Source: Dichomitus squalens LYAD-421 SS1 (taxonomy: Eukaryota > Basidiomycota > Agaricomycetes > Polyporales > Polyporaceae). Taken from it: a DNA stretch of 64,000 nucleotides. Under the pieces are notes generated by a model that saw only the letters and a list, made by a program, of their open reading frames with translations, was not told where the DNA came from and searched no databases. A program made the translations under genes and the position numbers. Location of the stretch: NCBI RefSeq assembly GCF_000275845.1, contig NW_006766897.1:126938-190937 (forward strand), given 5' to 3'. Shown here piece by piece: positions 1-10,640 of this stretch (its first letter is position 1; the number at the start of each line of letters is the position of its first letter).

Positions 1-1
1 G

Positions 2-85
2 ATCCCTCCTCCGCCGCACATGGCCGGACAGCCGCCAAACCCTGGTGAGGTGCCGATGCAGGTGCCAGTGCAGCAGGAGCAGTGA
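2..85 (+). CDS. C-terminal end of an unidentified Pro/Gln-rich protein (partial)
   Basis: An open frame enters from the left edge and ends at TGA 83-85. It encodes 27 residues rich in Pro, Gln, Met and Val (it begins IPPPPHMAGQPP). It could be the last exon of a gene lying to the left, or part of a longer exon. No domain is visible and no function can be assigned. The composition is typical of a disordered tail of a fungal regulatory protein. Confidence 0.4.
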   Translation: MPPPPHMAGQPPNPGEVPMQVPVQQEQ

Positions 86-486
86 TTGATGCGAGAGGGG
101 TGGGGGGTTCTTGATTGGGACTTTGGGGACGAGGTTGTTCTCGTGGTTCGAGTGATGAGTGGGGTTCGATCGGTCTTGAAGGCTCTCCGTGTATCTTATT
201 CCCAGTCCCCTTCTCTGTTATTAGTACCTTTGTACGCTTTCTTTCTGAAACTATGAATGGTATGCTTGCGTACGATGTCGTCGATGTTTGCCTCCTAGCC
301 ATCAAAGCAGTTGTACGACTGCTCGAGGACGGTACGTTCTAGCGCTAATTGCTCACGGCACCTGGTGCGCGCTGGTCACTATCCTCATGGTGTGACTATA
401 CGCGTCTTGTATAAGAACCCTCACCACGGCGTTCAGGACCCGTCAGACAACCTGGACGTCCACACGGGCCTCGAGGCTCGCCCATT
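86..486. other. Intergenic region before MED18
   Basis: Probable 3' untranslated region of the left-edge gene, followed by the upstream region of MED18. I see no supportable coding segment. Confidence 0.5.
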
Positions 487-1343
487 ATGTCGACGTCCCA
501 TGCGTACGAAGTTGCGCTTTTTGGCGAATTCTTCTCTCAGGACCTCGCAGGTCTGCCCGTACATTGCACCCAACAGACGAACGAACACCGACTAAAAATG
601 CCTCACTCTAGCGGTCCTCAATCGCTTGACGCTCCATAGCGAATCCGCACACCAGATGCATGCGCGGGAGATTGTCTTCGAGCCGTTCGACGCGCAGAGC
701 CAGCGGGACGCGGGCAGTGAGCCCATTCTCCTGCGTGCCCGGAAGGAGCTCCTCGACCCCGAGTCGAAATGGTGCGTGTCTCCAGCTTGTTGTATTTCCG
801 GGTGAAGTTGATGCACGCCATGTCGCAGGATGATGTACTCGTACCTGAAGCCAGAGTCCCTCCGTGTGCACCCTGAGGCGACCGTGCGTCCCTGGGCGAC
901 CTGCCAGATCGTCGGGGACGCGCTCACGTTCGCGTCCGCACTAGGCTACGTGTATGTTCCAGAGCGTGGTTGCACTCCGAAAGCTCGTGCTGACGCCCTG
1001 TGCCATCGCTTGGCAGACGCCGTTCCCAGATATACAAGAGGGGATATGTCTTCAGGCGGGGGAACCTCGTCGTCCAGATGTTCCAGCAGGAAAACGTGAG
1101 TATCTCGACGCTTTGCGGCCCTACAGGGCGTCGTGCTTACGTGAATGCTGTGCGTTGTAGTCGGACCTGAAGACCGGGAAGCCGATCCCGGCGCACGTTG
1201 ATACGCTCTGGGAGGTCGAGGTGAAGACGGCAGCTCCGGTTCGTAACTCGCAGGAGACGCCGCTCAGCCAATCGCTCGATGCCGTCCTCGAGGTGCAGCT
1301 GCTGATGAAGGGGTTGCTTGACCTGCGGCGGCAGGATGTCTGA
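487..1343 (+). CDS. MED18: Mediator complex subunit 18 (MED18)
   Basis: Predicted subunit of the Mediator head module, which links transcription factors to RNA polymerase II in the nucleus. Predicted exons are 487-550, 612-771, 829-949, 1030-1095 and 1161-1343, giving 197 aa, within the usual fungal range. Recognition rests on the spliced protein: an N-terminal YEVALFGEFF segment, the HAREIVFEPF segment, a central LGY followed by KRGYVFRRGNLVVQMFQQE, and an ending in LLMKGLLDLRRQDV. This is the Med18 beta-barrel layout as I know it from basidiomycetes. Introns are 57-80 nt with GT-AG ends, and exon phases sum correctly. The acceptor at 1029 is the least certain junction, since an earlier AG near 1016 exists. 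The ATG at 487 is the first in frame. Transcription runs toward the end of BCD1. Confidence 0.78.
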
Positions 1344-2140
1344 TATCGTTCGACCCTTCAAGCGGCCCAAGACCTACATGCTACTAGCCGCGAACACATC
1401 GCACGCATTGTGCTGGAGTCTTTGGACCCACTGTTGGACCAATCCATGTATGAAGCCAGGAGCCGCAATTTGCCTCACTCAAACCCCCGCTATCCGGCTT
1501 CTGGACTGCATTGGCGATCATTGCTTTGCAACTGACATTCGAGAAGCCTTACGTAGTAGACTGCTGGGTCAATTGGAGCAATAGCTCCTGCAGACTTGTA
1601 TCAGTCACATAGCTAGCCGCCCCAGACCCCACATGTCAATTAGTCCTAAGAGCATCACTCCAAGGAGCACTGCTCCAGGTTCCACAACAACTCCAATCCG
1701 TTCAATTGGTGCAGTCATACGCATAGTCTCGCCCCGACGAGCGTGGAGCGGATTGCAAGAGCTTACATGAAGCAACGCTAGAAGTGTGCCTTCTGCATTG
1801 CTGTGACTGTCGGGCAGAGTCCTTCGTGCACTCAGCACTGGCTACTTGGAGCATTACTGCGCTGCCAGATGGATCAGAGAAATCCAAGTTATTCATCCAA
1901 GTATGCAATGATGTGTCTGAATGCTGGAGTAGACTAAGTGCATGAGCATATGGGTAGGTTGTAAGTGTGCTGCGTGCATGATGTTTGAACCGCTGAAGTA
2001 GTCTGATATATGGTTATAAGCAGGTTCTCATATGCTGGACAGGATAAGACATACCAAATTAGAGAATATATGTACAGCCGAGACCGATGTTCCTCCTTGA
2101 GAGCAAGAGGAGGCAAGGCTCGAACTCTCAATCCAGGCTG
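1344..2140. other. Intergenic region between convergent MED18 and BCD1
   Basis: About 800 bp of AT-richer sequence than the flanking genes. Open frames here are short and have no exon-like continuity. I see no gene, RNA or transposon signature. Confidence 0.45.
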
Positions 2141-3657
2141 CTAACTACCGCCATCCTCTTCGTCCCCCGACTCGCCCCAATCGACCTGTTCCTCGTCTAC
2201 ACCCTCGGTGCCGCCCAGGACGCCGTCTTTCACCGGATCCCTCAGCGCGCCAGCCTCCCGCAGCTTCTGCAGCATCGCAGCCAGCTCCTCCGGGCTCCCC
2301 TCGTACTCGTCGTCCGTCTCGCCCTCCGCGTCGTCGTCACCCCACTCGTCCGCATCCACGTCGAAGGTCGAGCTAGGCGCGGCCGCCCCACTCTCCTCCT
2401 CGTCGCTCCCCGCATACCCCCCGAGGAGGTTCATCCCGTTGCGCTCCTCCTTGCTCGACCCGTCCGAGCCGTCGTCGCTGCCGTAGCCGCCGAGCAGGCC
2501 GCTGATCGCCTTCTGCGCCTGCTTGGGGTTCAGCCGCCGCCGTTTGGGCCGGGGCTCGTCCGCGGCGTCGTGCACGACCGCGCCCTTGTCGTCGACGATG
2601 ATGCCCTGGAACGAGTCCTCTTCCCAGACGCTGATGGTTGGGAACTCGACGAAGTGCTTGTGCTTGAGGACGGCCCCGAGGGGTTTGCTGGAGTCCAGCT
2701 TGTAGAAGCCTTCCCGGAGGAGCCGCCCTGGCTGGGGAATGTGTGGGTTCGCGTTGAGGGCCGCCAGAGGGTCGAGGGAGGTGCTCATGACACATAGAGG
2801 AGGGGCGAAGGAATCTGGTACGTCCTCGTCCGGGAGGGCGAGGGCGAGCACCCATGGCGGGACGCCCTTCTCTTTCTTCGACTTATGTCTCTCCGCAACA
2901 TGTGTTTGCAGCGCCGATAGCAGAGGGGTCTCGAGCGCAATGCGGTGCGCGAGGAGTGTGAACGGTGGGTCCGGCGGCTGCCCAAGGGGCGCGAGCGCGT
3001 TCCTCGGGGGGTGGAACCTGAACTCGACAGTGAGGAGGGCGGTTTTGTTCCTAGCGAAAACAGACACATCCGGACCGTCACACGCGCACACGAAAGACAC
3101 AGAGACGAGATCGGTGCGCACTTGAAGTCCCACGTCGACTGGTTCAGCGTCCGCCTCTCCATCCCGCTCGGCAGGAACTCGATCTCGATGTCCCGGAAGT
3201 CGAGCTGCATCTTCAGCACGTCCCGCTTCGACGCGGGCTTCGCCTGTGCCCCGCCCCTTCCCCTCCCCCGTCCGCGTCCTCTCGCGTCTCTCCCGCCTCT
3301 CCCTGCCGGTCCGTTTGCCGACGCCGAGTACCCGCCCTGCACGATCTCTCTTCCTACCTCCCCGACCTTGCGGCCGACCTCCTCCAAGAACGTGTAGTCG
3401 TTCATGAGGGCCATGTATCCATATTGATTCATCGGCACGTACGCGGCCTTGTTGCGGATCCCAGAGCAACCATCGCCTAGTGTCTTGTGCTTCGTTGAGC
3501 AGGAGAGGGAGCATGTGCGGAGGTTGCAGCGCGGGCAGGTGTAGATGGCGGCGTTCGTTTGGCATATTACACAAATGGGAGACTGCCGCTGCAGGGCATC
3601 AGTAGAGCTTTCGGCATTAGGCACCTCAGGGGCGCTTTCGTCGAGCAAATCGTCCAT
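2141..3657 (-). CDS. BCD1: Box C/D snoRNA protein 1 (BCD1/ZNHIT6), zf-HIT protein
   Basis: Nuclear assembly factor for box C/D small nucleolar RNPs. Two exons (3122-3657 and 2141-3050) give 481 aa. The intron 3051-3121 was placed so that WDFK joins NKTALLTVEF. The N-terminus carries a complete zf-HIT finger at about residues 29-64: CVIC, CPRC, then Cys, Cys, His and Cys in TCSLSC, KHK and GDGC. After it come AAYVPMNQYGYMALMNDYTFLEE, an Arg/Gly-rich stretch (GRGRGRGRGG), and the BCD1-type central domain with FRFHP and FYKLD. The C-terminal half is acidic and low in complexity, with a basic PKRRRLNPKQ segment that looks like a nuclear signal. I start at the ATG at 3657; the two codons upstream lack an ATG. 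Start position and intron are both well supported. Confidence 0.85.
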
Positions 3658-3918
3658 CGTCAAATGATGGCGAAACGGAGCGAGACGAGGAGACGGGAGA
3701 GGAGCGCTGTTGAGCGCTTGGCGCTACAAAATCGCGAGACGCGACGCGTGCACCGCGTCACTAGTGCGGATGCGAGGATCGCGGAGAGGATGGTTTGACG
3801 ATTCAAAGGCTTGCAAAGATACAAAGGTTGTGATACATCTAACTAGCACAGTACTAGTGTCTTATAACGACAAAAATATGGATACCAAGAGGTCAGCTTC
3901 CCAGACAGGTATCGGGGA

Positions 3919-5013
3919 TTAGATATCGTCCATCCCCAGATCGATCTCCACCTTCTCACCGGGCTTGAAGGCGGGCAATCCTATGCAACAAGGAGAATCA
4001 ACAGCGGCCGCAGAAAAAGAGACATATCCAAAGACGCACCTCGGTACGGGCAACTCGAGCACCGGAATGCGTCTCCCAAGTAGCAGTTTCCACAGCTGCT
4101 CGTCGCCTTGGGTGCTGCCGCCGCGGCAGCCACGAGACGCTCCTTCTCAGCCTGTGACACCTCGATGGCCTGCCCGTCGACCTTGCCGTCGAGCAGCACG
4201 ACCTTGCTCTGCGCAAGTTCCTCTGCCTCCAGCTCCGCGAGCCCGCACGTGCAGTTCTTGCACGCCTTCTTCCGCCGGGGTGCACCGCGGACCGCAGGCT
4301 CGCACGCCGCTGGCCGCTCACGGTCCGCGGGGGTCAGAAGACTCTCCGCGTCGATGGTTGGCGTAGCGGGTGCGCTGAGCGTCCATAGCGCCTTCTTCGA
4401 CGCCTTCTTCGCCGGGTCTGCCTTCCGCCGCAGGGGGAGTGCGGCGACGGAAGCGGTTTTGATGGAGGTAGATGCCCCTGTGGTGTGTGCGGGCTTTTGC
4501 GCGATGAGGGCGCCCTCCTGCGTCGCGCTGAGGACGGTAAAACCGGCGAGGGTGAGGTCAGAGGGAAGAGTGGGGAGGGAGGCGCCAAGGTTGAGGAGGT
4601 GGAGCGTGCCTAGCGGCTCGAGGCCCTTCAGCAGCTGCGCAAGGAGGTCGGATATCCTTGGCGCGAGGTTTTCGTACTCAGGCGGGGACAGTGAGACATG
4701 CACAGATGCGAACTTGGAGGGAGGGAGAGTTGTGGCTGGAAGCGATTGAGACCGTGCGGGCGTCTCAGGTAGCATTGATGTACACACCTCCGTCGAGCAA
4801 CCTGTCGACCATATGCCTCTCAACCTCGCGCGAATCCGCCAAAGATGTGATCAAAGCCTGATACTTGCCATCCTGCGCAGTCGCGGGGGAGCCGATAGCG
4901 AGTGCAGGGCCTCTTGCGGGAACGGCGGCTGCGACGGCAGGCTTCTCCTGAGCCTGCACCTGGATCGTAACCTGCGAGGAGGTAGGGGCAGTGTATACTG
5001 CGGAAGGAGCCAT
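3919..5013 (-). CDS. DRE2: Anamorsin/CIAPIN1 homolog Dre2, Fe-S cluster assembly protein
   Basis: Electron-transfer component of cytosolic Fe-S protein assembly; with the diflavin reductase Tah18 it supplies electrons to the CIA machinery. Exons 4788-5013, 4040-4735 and 3919-3980 give 327 aa. The N-terminal half is a degenerate methyltransferase-like fold ([12 protein letters not shown] and onward). The C-terminal CIAPIN1 domain has a [12 protein letters not shown] cluster (CX2CXC) and a second twin CX2C cluster (CGNC with CSSCPYRG), followed by the invariant ending [19 protein letters not shown]. The last intron (3981-4039) splits the YRG codons cleanly. The ATG at 5013 gives MAPSAVYT and is preceded in frame only by non-ATG codons. 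Both cluster motifs are intact, so the protein should be functional. Confidence 0.92.
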
Positions 5014-5489
5014 CGCCAAACGAGGTGGAAGTCTGTAAGGACTGCGATGGACAACAGGCCGCTTTTGAGAGGAGAACAGAGGAGAGGAGACGTGTCTGAG
5101 TAAGCTTTGGGGAAGACCGAGGCCGTAAGCAGGATGTGAGTCGTTTTCAGAGGATGGCGACTTTCTTAGTAACTCCTTTGGCGCCTGCGCTCCTACCCAG
5201 TCATTTCAAGAGCATCGGCCCGGATGTCCCCGCACTGCCAGACGCCTTCGGCAGTACCTGCTCAAAGGGAAGAAAATACGGACGACAAGTTATTAGGCTG
5301 TCTCAACGACCTGGCGGCAACCGACTTCGGTCTGCTCGAGGTCCGGCACTAGGACTGCATGCGACATACTTCTCTCGCCATGCAGGAAGGTCGCCTACTA
5401 TCAGCTCGGATGGACCTGACTTTAACTCTGAGACGACCGAGGCACTCAACCCACGCTATCATGGGACAATGTATTGTGCGTAGTGAGCC
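5014..5489. other. Intergenic region between DRE2 and the flavoprotein gene
   Basis: Upstream region of DRE2 and downstream region of the next minus-strand gene. No gene recognised. Confidence 0.5.
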
Positions 5490-6698
5490 CTACAACTTCC
5501 ACACCGAGTCTTTGTCGTATCCCAAATTCCCAAGCAACCCACCAACGTCCCCTTGAGAGAAGTTCCGACCAAATGGTCCCGCGATTGCTGCGACCATTCT
5601 TCACATCGCCGCCAAAGGTCAATATCAAACCACCACAGCAGATAGAAATGACGTACGGGTCGGGTCCGCAGACGAGAAATACGATCTTCCTTCCATCGCC
5701 AGCTTCCTGTGGTTTCGGCTTCGGCGAAGCGCTGAATAGGCTTCGCCACCAGCTTCTATGGCCGTCGCCCGAGTCCGTCGCACGTTCAATAGCTTCTCTT
5801 CCAATTCGGCCCACGGTCAACGAAGAGGAAGGCACTGCCGGATGCGCAGGACCATCGGGCGTGTCCACGAAGAGTGATAGCCTGAGCCTGTCGGGGTGCG
5901 CCTGGGAATAGGCTACTAGAGGGGCGAGCATCTCCGACGGGGGGAGCTCTGTCGGCCGACGGGAGGAGTGCAGCAGCGTGAAGCGCGTCTGCGTGTTCGG
6001 AGGGGATTGGCTGAGCAATTCCTTGTAGACGAGCTGGCAGAAGGGCGTTATCCCCGTGCCCCCTGAAATCTGACCGCGTGTCAGTTCGCGCACTCGAGCG
6101 CGAGAAGCCAAGCACGCACCATGACCACCTCGTCCCACTCGTCCGGTCTCCAGGCCCAGGTTTTGAGCGGACCGCGTATTTCTATCGTGTCGCCGGCCTT
6201 CTTGGAGTGCAGCCAGCGGCCCACTTCACCTTTCTCGTATTTCTTGACCCAGAACTTCATGCGCCCTTCACTGTCCATGCCTTCCAACGGCGTGAAGGGA
6301 CGCTCGACCTGGATGTCGTCATCCTTGATGTAAACAGACCAGATGGGCTCAAAAGCAGCCTCGTTGAGGGAGGGTAATGAGTTCCGTGGAACAGCGAGTG
6401 TCATGAGGCGGGTGTTTGGGTCTGGACATGGTTCTGTGGAGGTGACGGTCACTGGTGTGAAGTGCGATGGAGAAAGCAGGGCGTTCCTCTTGGTGGGCGC
6501 AGCGCGAGAGGGATCCGGCCAGAGAAAGTAAGAGGCTACGAGGGCTCCGCTTCCAAGGCCGACTAGGAGAGCTGTGGAACGAGACTTTGATGTCAACGCT
6601 GGTGATTTCTCTGTCGACAACTGCCGCGAGAAGCCATATCTGTGTATCGGAGCAAGCACAGGGCGGTAGCGAGTAGGATGGGAGGCAGCCCGCAGCAT
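5490..6698 (-). CDS. Mitochondrial FAD/NAD(P)H oxidoreductase, Cyc2/Mcr1 (cytochrome b5 reductase) type
   Basis: Flavin reductase of the ferredoxin-reductase superfamily. Exons 6120-6698, 5657-6069 and 5490-5598 give 366 aa. The N-terminus is Arg/Ser-rich (MLRAASHPTRYRP), as expected of a mitochondrial presequence, and is followed by a single hydrophobic segment (ALLVGLGSGALVASYFLW). The FAD-binding motif ERPFTPLEG, the phosphate-binding ISGGTGITPF and the NAD-binding CGPDPMVAAI are all present; the last is rebuilt only when the 58-nt intron 5599-5656 is removed. A long insert before the NAD domain (HSSRRPTELPP) recalls fungal Cyc2, the cytochrome c import/haem reduction factor, more than Mcr1. 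I cannot separate the two by eye. It shares a 241-bp upstream region with the divergent C2H2 gene. Confidence 0.8.
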
Positions 6699-6939
6699 CG
6701 CTATGACGTTGGCGTTGAGTGCCCGAAAGGGAACCGCGGTTGAGGCTGCAGCCAAACAGAGCCCAACAGACTTGTGGCGATCGCAGCAGGAGCGCTCGGA
6801 CGCGAGGTTGGGTCTGGCAGCCGCTGCTGTTTCTCCTCCGCCCATCGACACCTCCGAGCCCACTGCCCGCGCCCGCGTGCACCGGCTCCTGCGCAGGCCG
6901 CACTACTGCCACATCCCTATTCTACTCCACTCCCTAATC
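6699..6939. promoter_or_regulatory. Shared upstream region of a head-to-head gene pair
   Basis: Only 241 bp separate the start codons of the flavoprotein gene (minus) and the C2H2 gene (plus), so both promoters must lie here or overlap the other gene. No specific factor site could be assigned. Confidence 0.5.
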
Positions 6940-9166
6940 ATGGCCGACATTCCTTACGACTATAGATTTGTACCCACAGCTAACCACACTAATCTCTCCA
7001 ACAGCGCCTTACCCGACGTCCGCTCTCTATCTCTACAGGCCTATCCGCCCCTCCAAAGACAGAGCAAATCCATAGTACATTTGGGCTACTCGGCGGGCGC
7101 ACAGCGTTTTCCGCACATGGATTCAACTTTTGTTCCAACTTTGGAGTTCCGTGTCCCCCTACTGCCTCAGAATGTCCATCTGGTACCGGACTTCCAGCCA
7201 AGAGCCGTCACCGTCGCGTCAGACGTGTCTTCATGGCGTCGGACCCGCTATGACTACCACGGCACCGACCATCCCAAGAAGAAGGGTCTCCTCGGCGAGG
7301 GTGCGGCATCCGCTACACTCTCTTTTCCCCCCTCAGTTCCTCTGACTCTACCGACTGCCGTGCCTTTCCCCTCGCCTTCGCCTTTCGGACGTACGACACC
7401 AGTTTCTTCCGATGTTCATCTCCCAGAACGTCCCGCTACGCCATGCATGGAGGGGATTGTTTCTAATCTGGAGACACCAAGCATGCGATATGATGACATG
7501 TACCGCATGGGGTCTCCCAGTGATGAGGAGTTGGCCCATTCTCTTACATTCTATGGGCGGGACAGTCCCGACGTACGGGAGCTTGCTCTGTCCCCTGGTC
7601 CGCCATATCCTCCACCGGTCTTTGCACAGAACAGCCCTAACTTACTGGCACCATATTGCCCCGATAGCCCTAACAAGGATATGCACTCTGTGGATTTGGC
7701 CACTCTGCCGATGCATCCTTGGAGTCCTCCCTATTTGACCTTGCCTTCCCTCTCGGACGACAGTCTCTCCAGTCCTGAAAACAGCTTGCGGATGTCCGTC
7801 GACGATCCGTCTTTTGGTGACGAACTGCGCCTCTCCCTGTCGCCCCCTCCCTTCGCGTCGAAGATGGACTGTGATGAGCCTGGATCTCCTCCTATGTTCG
7901 GTATCATCGTCGATGTCAACATGCGCGAGCACGCCATGCAAGAACTGTCACCTGAGTTCTATGTCAATCCTGCGGACGTCATGGCCGGGTTCCTTAGATC
8001 AGCCAATCCCAGCCCCGAGCTCACGCCCAAGCTGGACGATGAGGACTGTGACATGGCGACACTGCTCCGCTCTGAGTCTGTCTGTGCCTTCGCGGAGCCT
8101 GCTGGGACCTCCACTGCGGCATCTACAAGACAAATGTCACCTGTTCCCGACTACGCTGCGGACTTTCCCGACGACGCTGTTATCCACCAGGACTTTCCAG
8201 ACGAGGCTATATCAGCTATTGTCTCCGTATTGAAGTCTGCTACGACGTCTGCAACTGCTCAAGGGACATGCGCTGCCTCTCCGTCTGCTACAATCTCTCT
8301 GCCCTCGCAAGCGTTCACTCAGTCTAGCGAGGTCGTCGCACCTCGACCTGTATATGCGTCACCTGGCCACCACTATCCTGGCAGCGATCTGGGTATGCTT
8401 CGCTCTACTCTGGCTGACTCTTCTGGTGGGCTTGGTTTCCCTGGTCCCAACAACCCATCTGGCAGCAGGCTTCCCCTAGGGGAACTTCGCGTCCCTCAGC
8501 AGTACACAGCCCCAACTTACGTCCCCTACCCACCCGCAGCGTTCCCCGGTGCGCCCACGTATGCCTTCCCCTCAGCGCCGGTTCCCCAGCAAGGGCACGC
8601 TCAGTCCCAGTTCATGGACGTTCCGCAACCCGTGCTCAACGCGCACGTCGGCATCACCCTAGAGGAGCTCAGGCAGCGCGCAACGGAGTACAGAGCGCGC
8701 CACCCGAGCGCGGAGCTCGACAAGGCCTTCCTGCAGTCCTTTGCCGGCCGGCTTAGCTCGCGCGGCGAGCTGCTCGACGACTACCGGTGCTATGTCGTCG
8801 GGTGCGGGCAGCGCAACAAGCGGCGAGACCACATCCTCGTGCACGTCGGCTCGCACGTCGAGCATCGGCCGTGGGCGTGCCAGCACTGGTATGTTTGTCT
8901 CGCTTTCGAGTTCTTTTCGCTCTTCGTGGACTCATCCGCTTCGGGCCAGCGGGATGAAGTTCTTGCGGAAGAACGAGTGCAAGCGGCACGAGTCGAGCCA
9001 CGAGGGCCGCAAGCCGTACTCGTGCGAGATCTGCGCCCCGTTCCAGGAGAGGAGCTTCGTGCGGCAGGACCTCCTCAAGCGGCACCTGCGTGTGTCGCAC
9101 GGCGTGCATGGTACCGCCAGAAAGAAGTCGGCCAACAAGGGGGAGGATCAGGACTACTGGCCGTGA
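6940..9166 (+). CDS. C2H2 zinc-finger transcription factor
   Basis: Probable DNA-binding regulator, predicted 721 aa from exons 6940-8888 and 8950-9166. About 600 N-terminal residues are Ser/Pro-rich and probably disordered, with many SP/TP sites and acidic patches that could act as an activation region. Three adjacent zinc fingers lie near the C-terminus. Finger 1 is CYVVGC with His in HILVHVGSH. Finger 2 has CQHCGMKF and KRHESSH, and its second cysteine codon is completed by the splice. Finger 3 has CEIC and KRHLRVSH. The 61-nt intron 8889-8949 is needed to restore finger 2. The ATG at 6940 opens MADIPYDYRF; a short intron in the first 100 nt cannot be excluded. The target genes are unknown and I do not recognise a named ortholog. 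Confidence 0.8.
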
Positions 9167-9491
9167 TGGGGTCAGCTGTCAGGCGTTGGGATGGGGAGGG
9201 GGCTTCGTACGCCGGTGGGAGTTACAAGGTTCCGTGCCAGATGTATGTATTTGTACGTATCTTGTTAGAGAAGACAATAGCACCTATTCATCAACTGTAT
9301 ATCACTCGTACATTTCAGGCGCTTTGCAAAGCTCGTTTGGTTCAAAGGGCGCGATCAGCTCTTACAGTTCACTGCGACATGCGAGAAGACAGCTATCGTA
9401 CACATCTGCACGGCGGTACAGTTCAGATGGAATCCGTGACGCCAACGTAGAGGGAGGCTCACCAACTCAAAATCCCGTCAGAAACGCAAAG
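9167..9491. other. Intergenic region between convergent genes
   Basis: 3' flanks of the C2H2 gene and the RNR-inhibitor-like gene. Nothing else recognised. Confidence 0.5.
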
Positions 9492-10310
9492 TTAAAGCCC
9501 AAGAGTAGCTGTCGGCACAGCGCCCGCCGCTCCAAAACCCTCACTCCAGTCGTCCTCCTCAGCAATATTGGCGACTCCGGGGGCGGTGCCCGCGGGCTCG
9601 TGCGAGAACCGGAACATGCTCGCGGGCAGCGACTGCGTCGCGACGCCGCGGCTCGCGCTCCTCCTCAGCGGCTTGATCTGCCGCTTCGTCTTCTCGGCCT
9701 GCAGCTTCACCTGCTCCTCGCGCTTCTTGCGGATCGCCGAAGCGGTCGCGCCATCTTCGTCGTCGAGGCTCAGGTCGACGTCGGCGTCGTCGAGCAGCTC
9801 GACATCGACGTCGGCGTCCTCGTCCTCGTCCGGCCCTGTGCGTTTCGGGCGCTGCTGGGGGGAGGAGGGGACGGAGGACGAGCCCTTCTTGCTCTGGTTG
9901 GCGGCGCGTTGGCTGAAGATGTCGCGCATGGCGTCGTTGGCGGAGATGAAGGACGGCGTTTGGGTGAACGGGAGGCGCTTGTTCGCGGAGAAGGGGTCGA
10001 CGGGGACAGAGACGGTGCGCTGGAAGCCTTCGGTCACGCCTGCAGGAGCGCGGGTGAGAGGCGGCGCGGCGCGTCTTTGTGGGACGGGAGGGGGACGTAC
10101 TCTTTCGGACGCGCGAGGGGACGCTGCGGAGCCTCGCGAGGGTGTCCTCGTCGATGCTTCGGGGGACGTATCAGCAAGAATATCGCGGTACGCCAGCGAA
10201 GACGTACTAGTTAAAAGGCTGGGGCTCGCCCTGCGCGGTCGAAGTCGTAGCCTGCGCGGATGAGCTCCGTTAAGGGCTCGCTGGAGTAGTTCCACTAATG
10301 TGCGTACCAT
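9492..10310 (-). CDS. Small protein with an RVRKSV.EGF motif, possible ribonucleotide reductase inhibitor (Spd1/Dif1/Sml1-like)
   Basis: Predicted 216 aa from exons 10308-10310, 10208-10251, 10101-10156 and 9492-10039. The first coding exon is only the ATG: intron 1 (10252-10307) starts immediately after it. The spliced start reads MATTSTAQGEPQPFNYIDED, then LARLRSVPSRVRKSVTEGFQ. That Arg-rich motif resembles the conserved block of the fungal RNR_inhib family, but the match is from memory and short. The rest holds PFSANKRLPFTQTP, a very acidic stretch (DEDEDADVDVELLDDADVD), a basic coiled segment (RKKREEQVKLQAEKTKRQ) and an acidic DDWSEGF tail. The unspliced reading frame through the 5' region also stays open, so the intron model rests on splice signals and on how natural the resulting sequence looks. 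Confidence 0.5.
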   Translation of the reverse strand: MVRTLVELLQRALNGAHPRRLRLRPRRASPSLLTSTSSLAYRDILADTSPEASTRTPSRGSAASPRASERVRPPPVPQRRAAPPLTRAPAGVTEGFQRTVSVPVDPFSANKRLPFTQTPSFISANDAMRDIFSQRAANQSKKGSSSVPSSPQQRPKRTGPDEDEDADVDVELLDDADVDLSLDDEDGATASAIRKKREEQVKLQAEKTKRQIKPLRRSASRGVATQSLPASMFRFSHEPAGTAPGVANIAEEDDWSEGFGAAGAVPTATLGL

Positions 10311-10640
10311 CTGGGATGTCACCCAAGCCGATGTGCCCTTGCAGTTTATGGCAGACGTGTAATGTGCTCAAGAAAAGTGGCAGGAATGGCGATGGGAGAA
10401 GCAAGGGGGGGGTGCTGCAGCAGCCTGCCTCGCGGAGGAGAGACGGCGGCCTTTGTGCGTGACCGTGAAAGGTTTGCACGTGAGGGGCCGTCATTGCGTC
10501 GGCGGCCGTCCTCTCGGAGCATACACAGCGGCTCCTCTCGTTCACGCCAGGCCTCGTCTCTCTCATCTCTACTTTGCTGGCCTGGGACTGAGTCTGATAC
10601 CCTTACTATATACGCATCGCCGACAACAGTACTGGCGGCC
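10311..10640. promoter_or_regulatory. Shared upstream region of the RNR-inhibitor-like gene and NPC1
   Basis: 330 bp between divergent starts. It may also contain an unrecognised first exon of NPC1 that would supply its signal peptide; a hydrophobic stretch is readable in one frame near 10560-10610, but I could not join it with confidence. Confidence 0.4.

Noticed and set aside
2087..2797. 236-codon plus-strand open frame
   Set aside because: Antisense to the GC-rich 3' exon of BCD1, whose protein is clearly conserved.
10225..10302. Minus-strand open frame ending WNYSSEPL...APAF that looks protein-like
   Set aside because: It has a stop on each side and no donor to join it to. The same bases serve better as intron 1 and exon 2 of the RNR-inhibitor-like gene in another frame.
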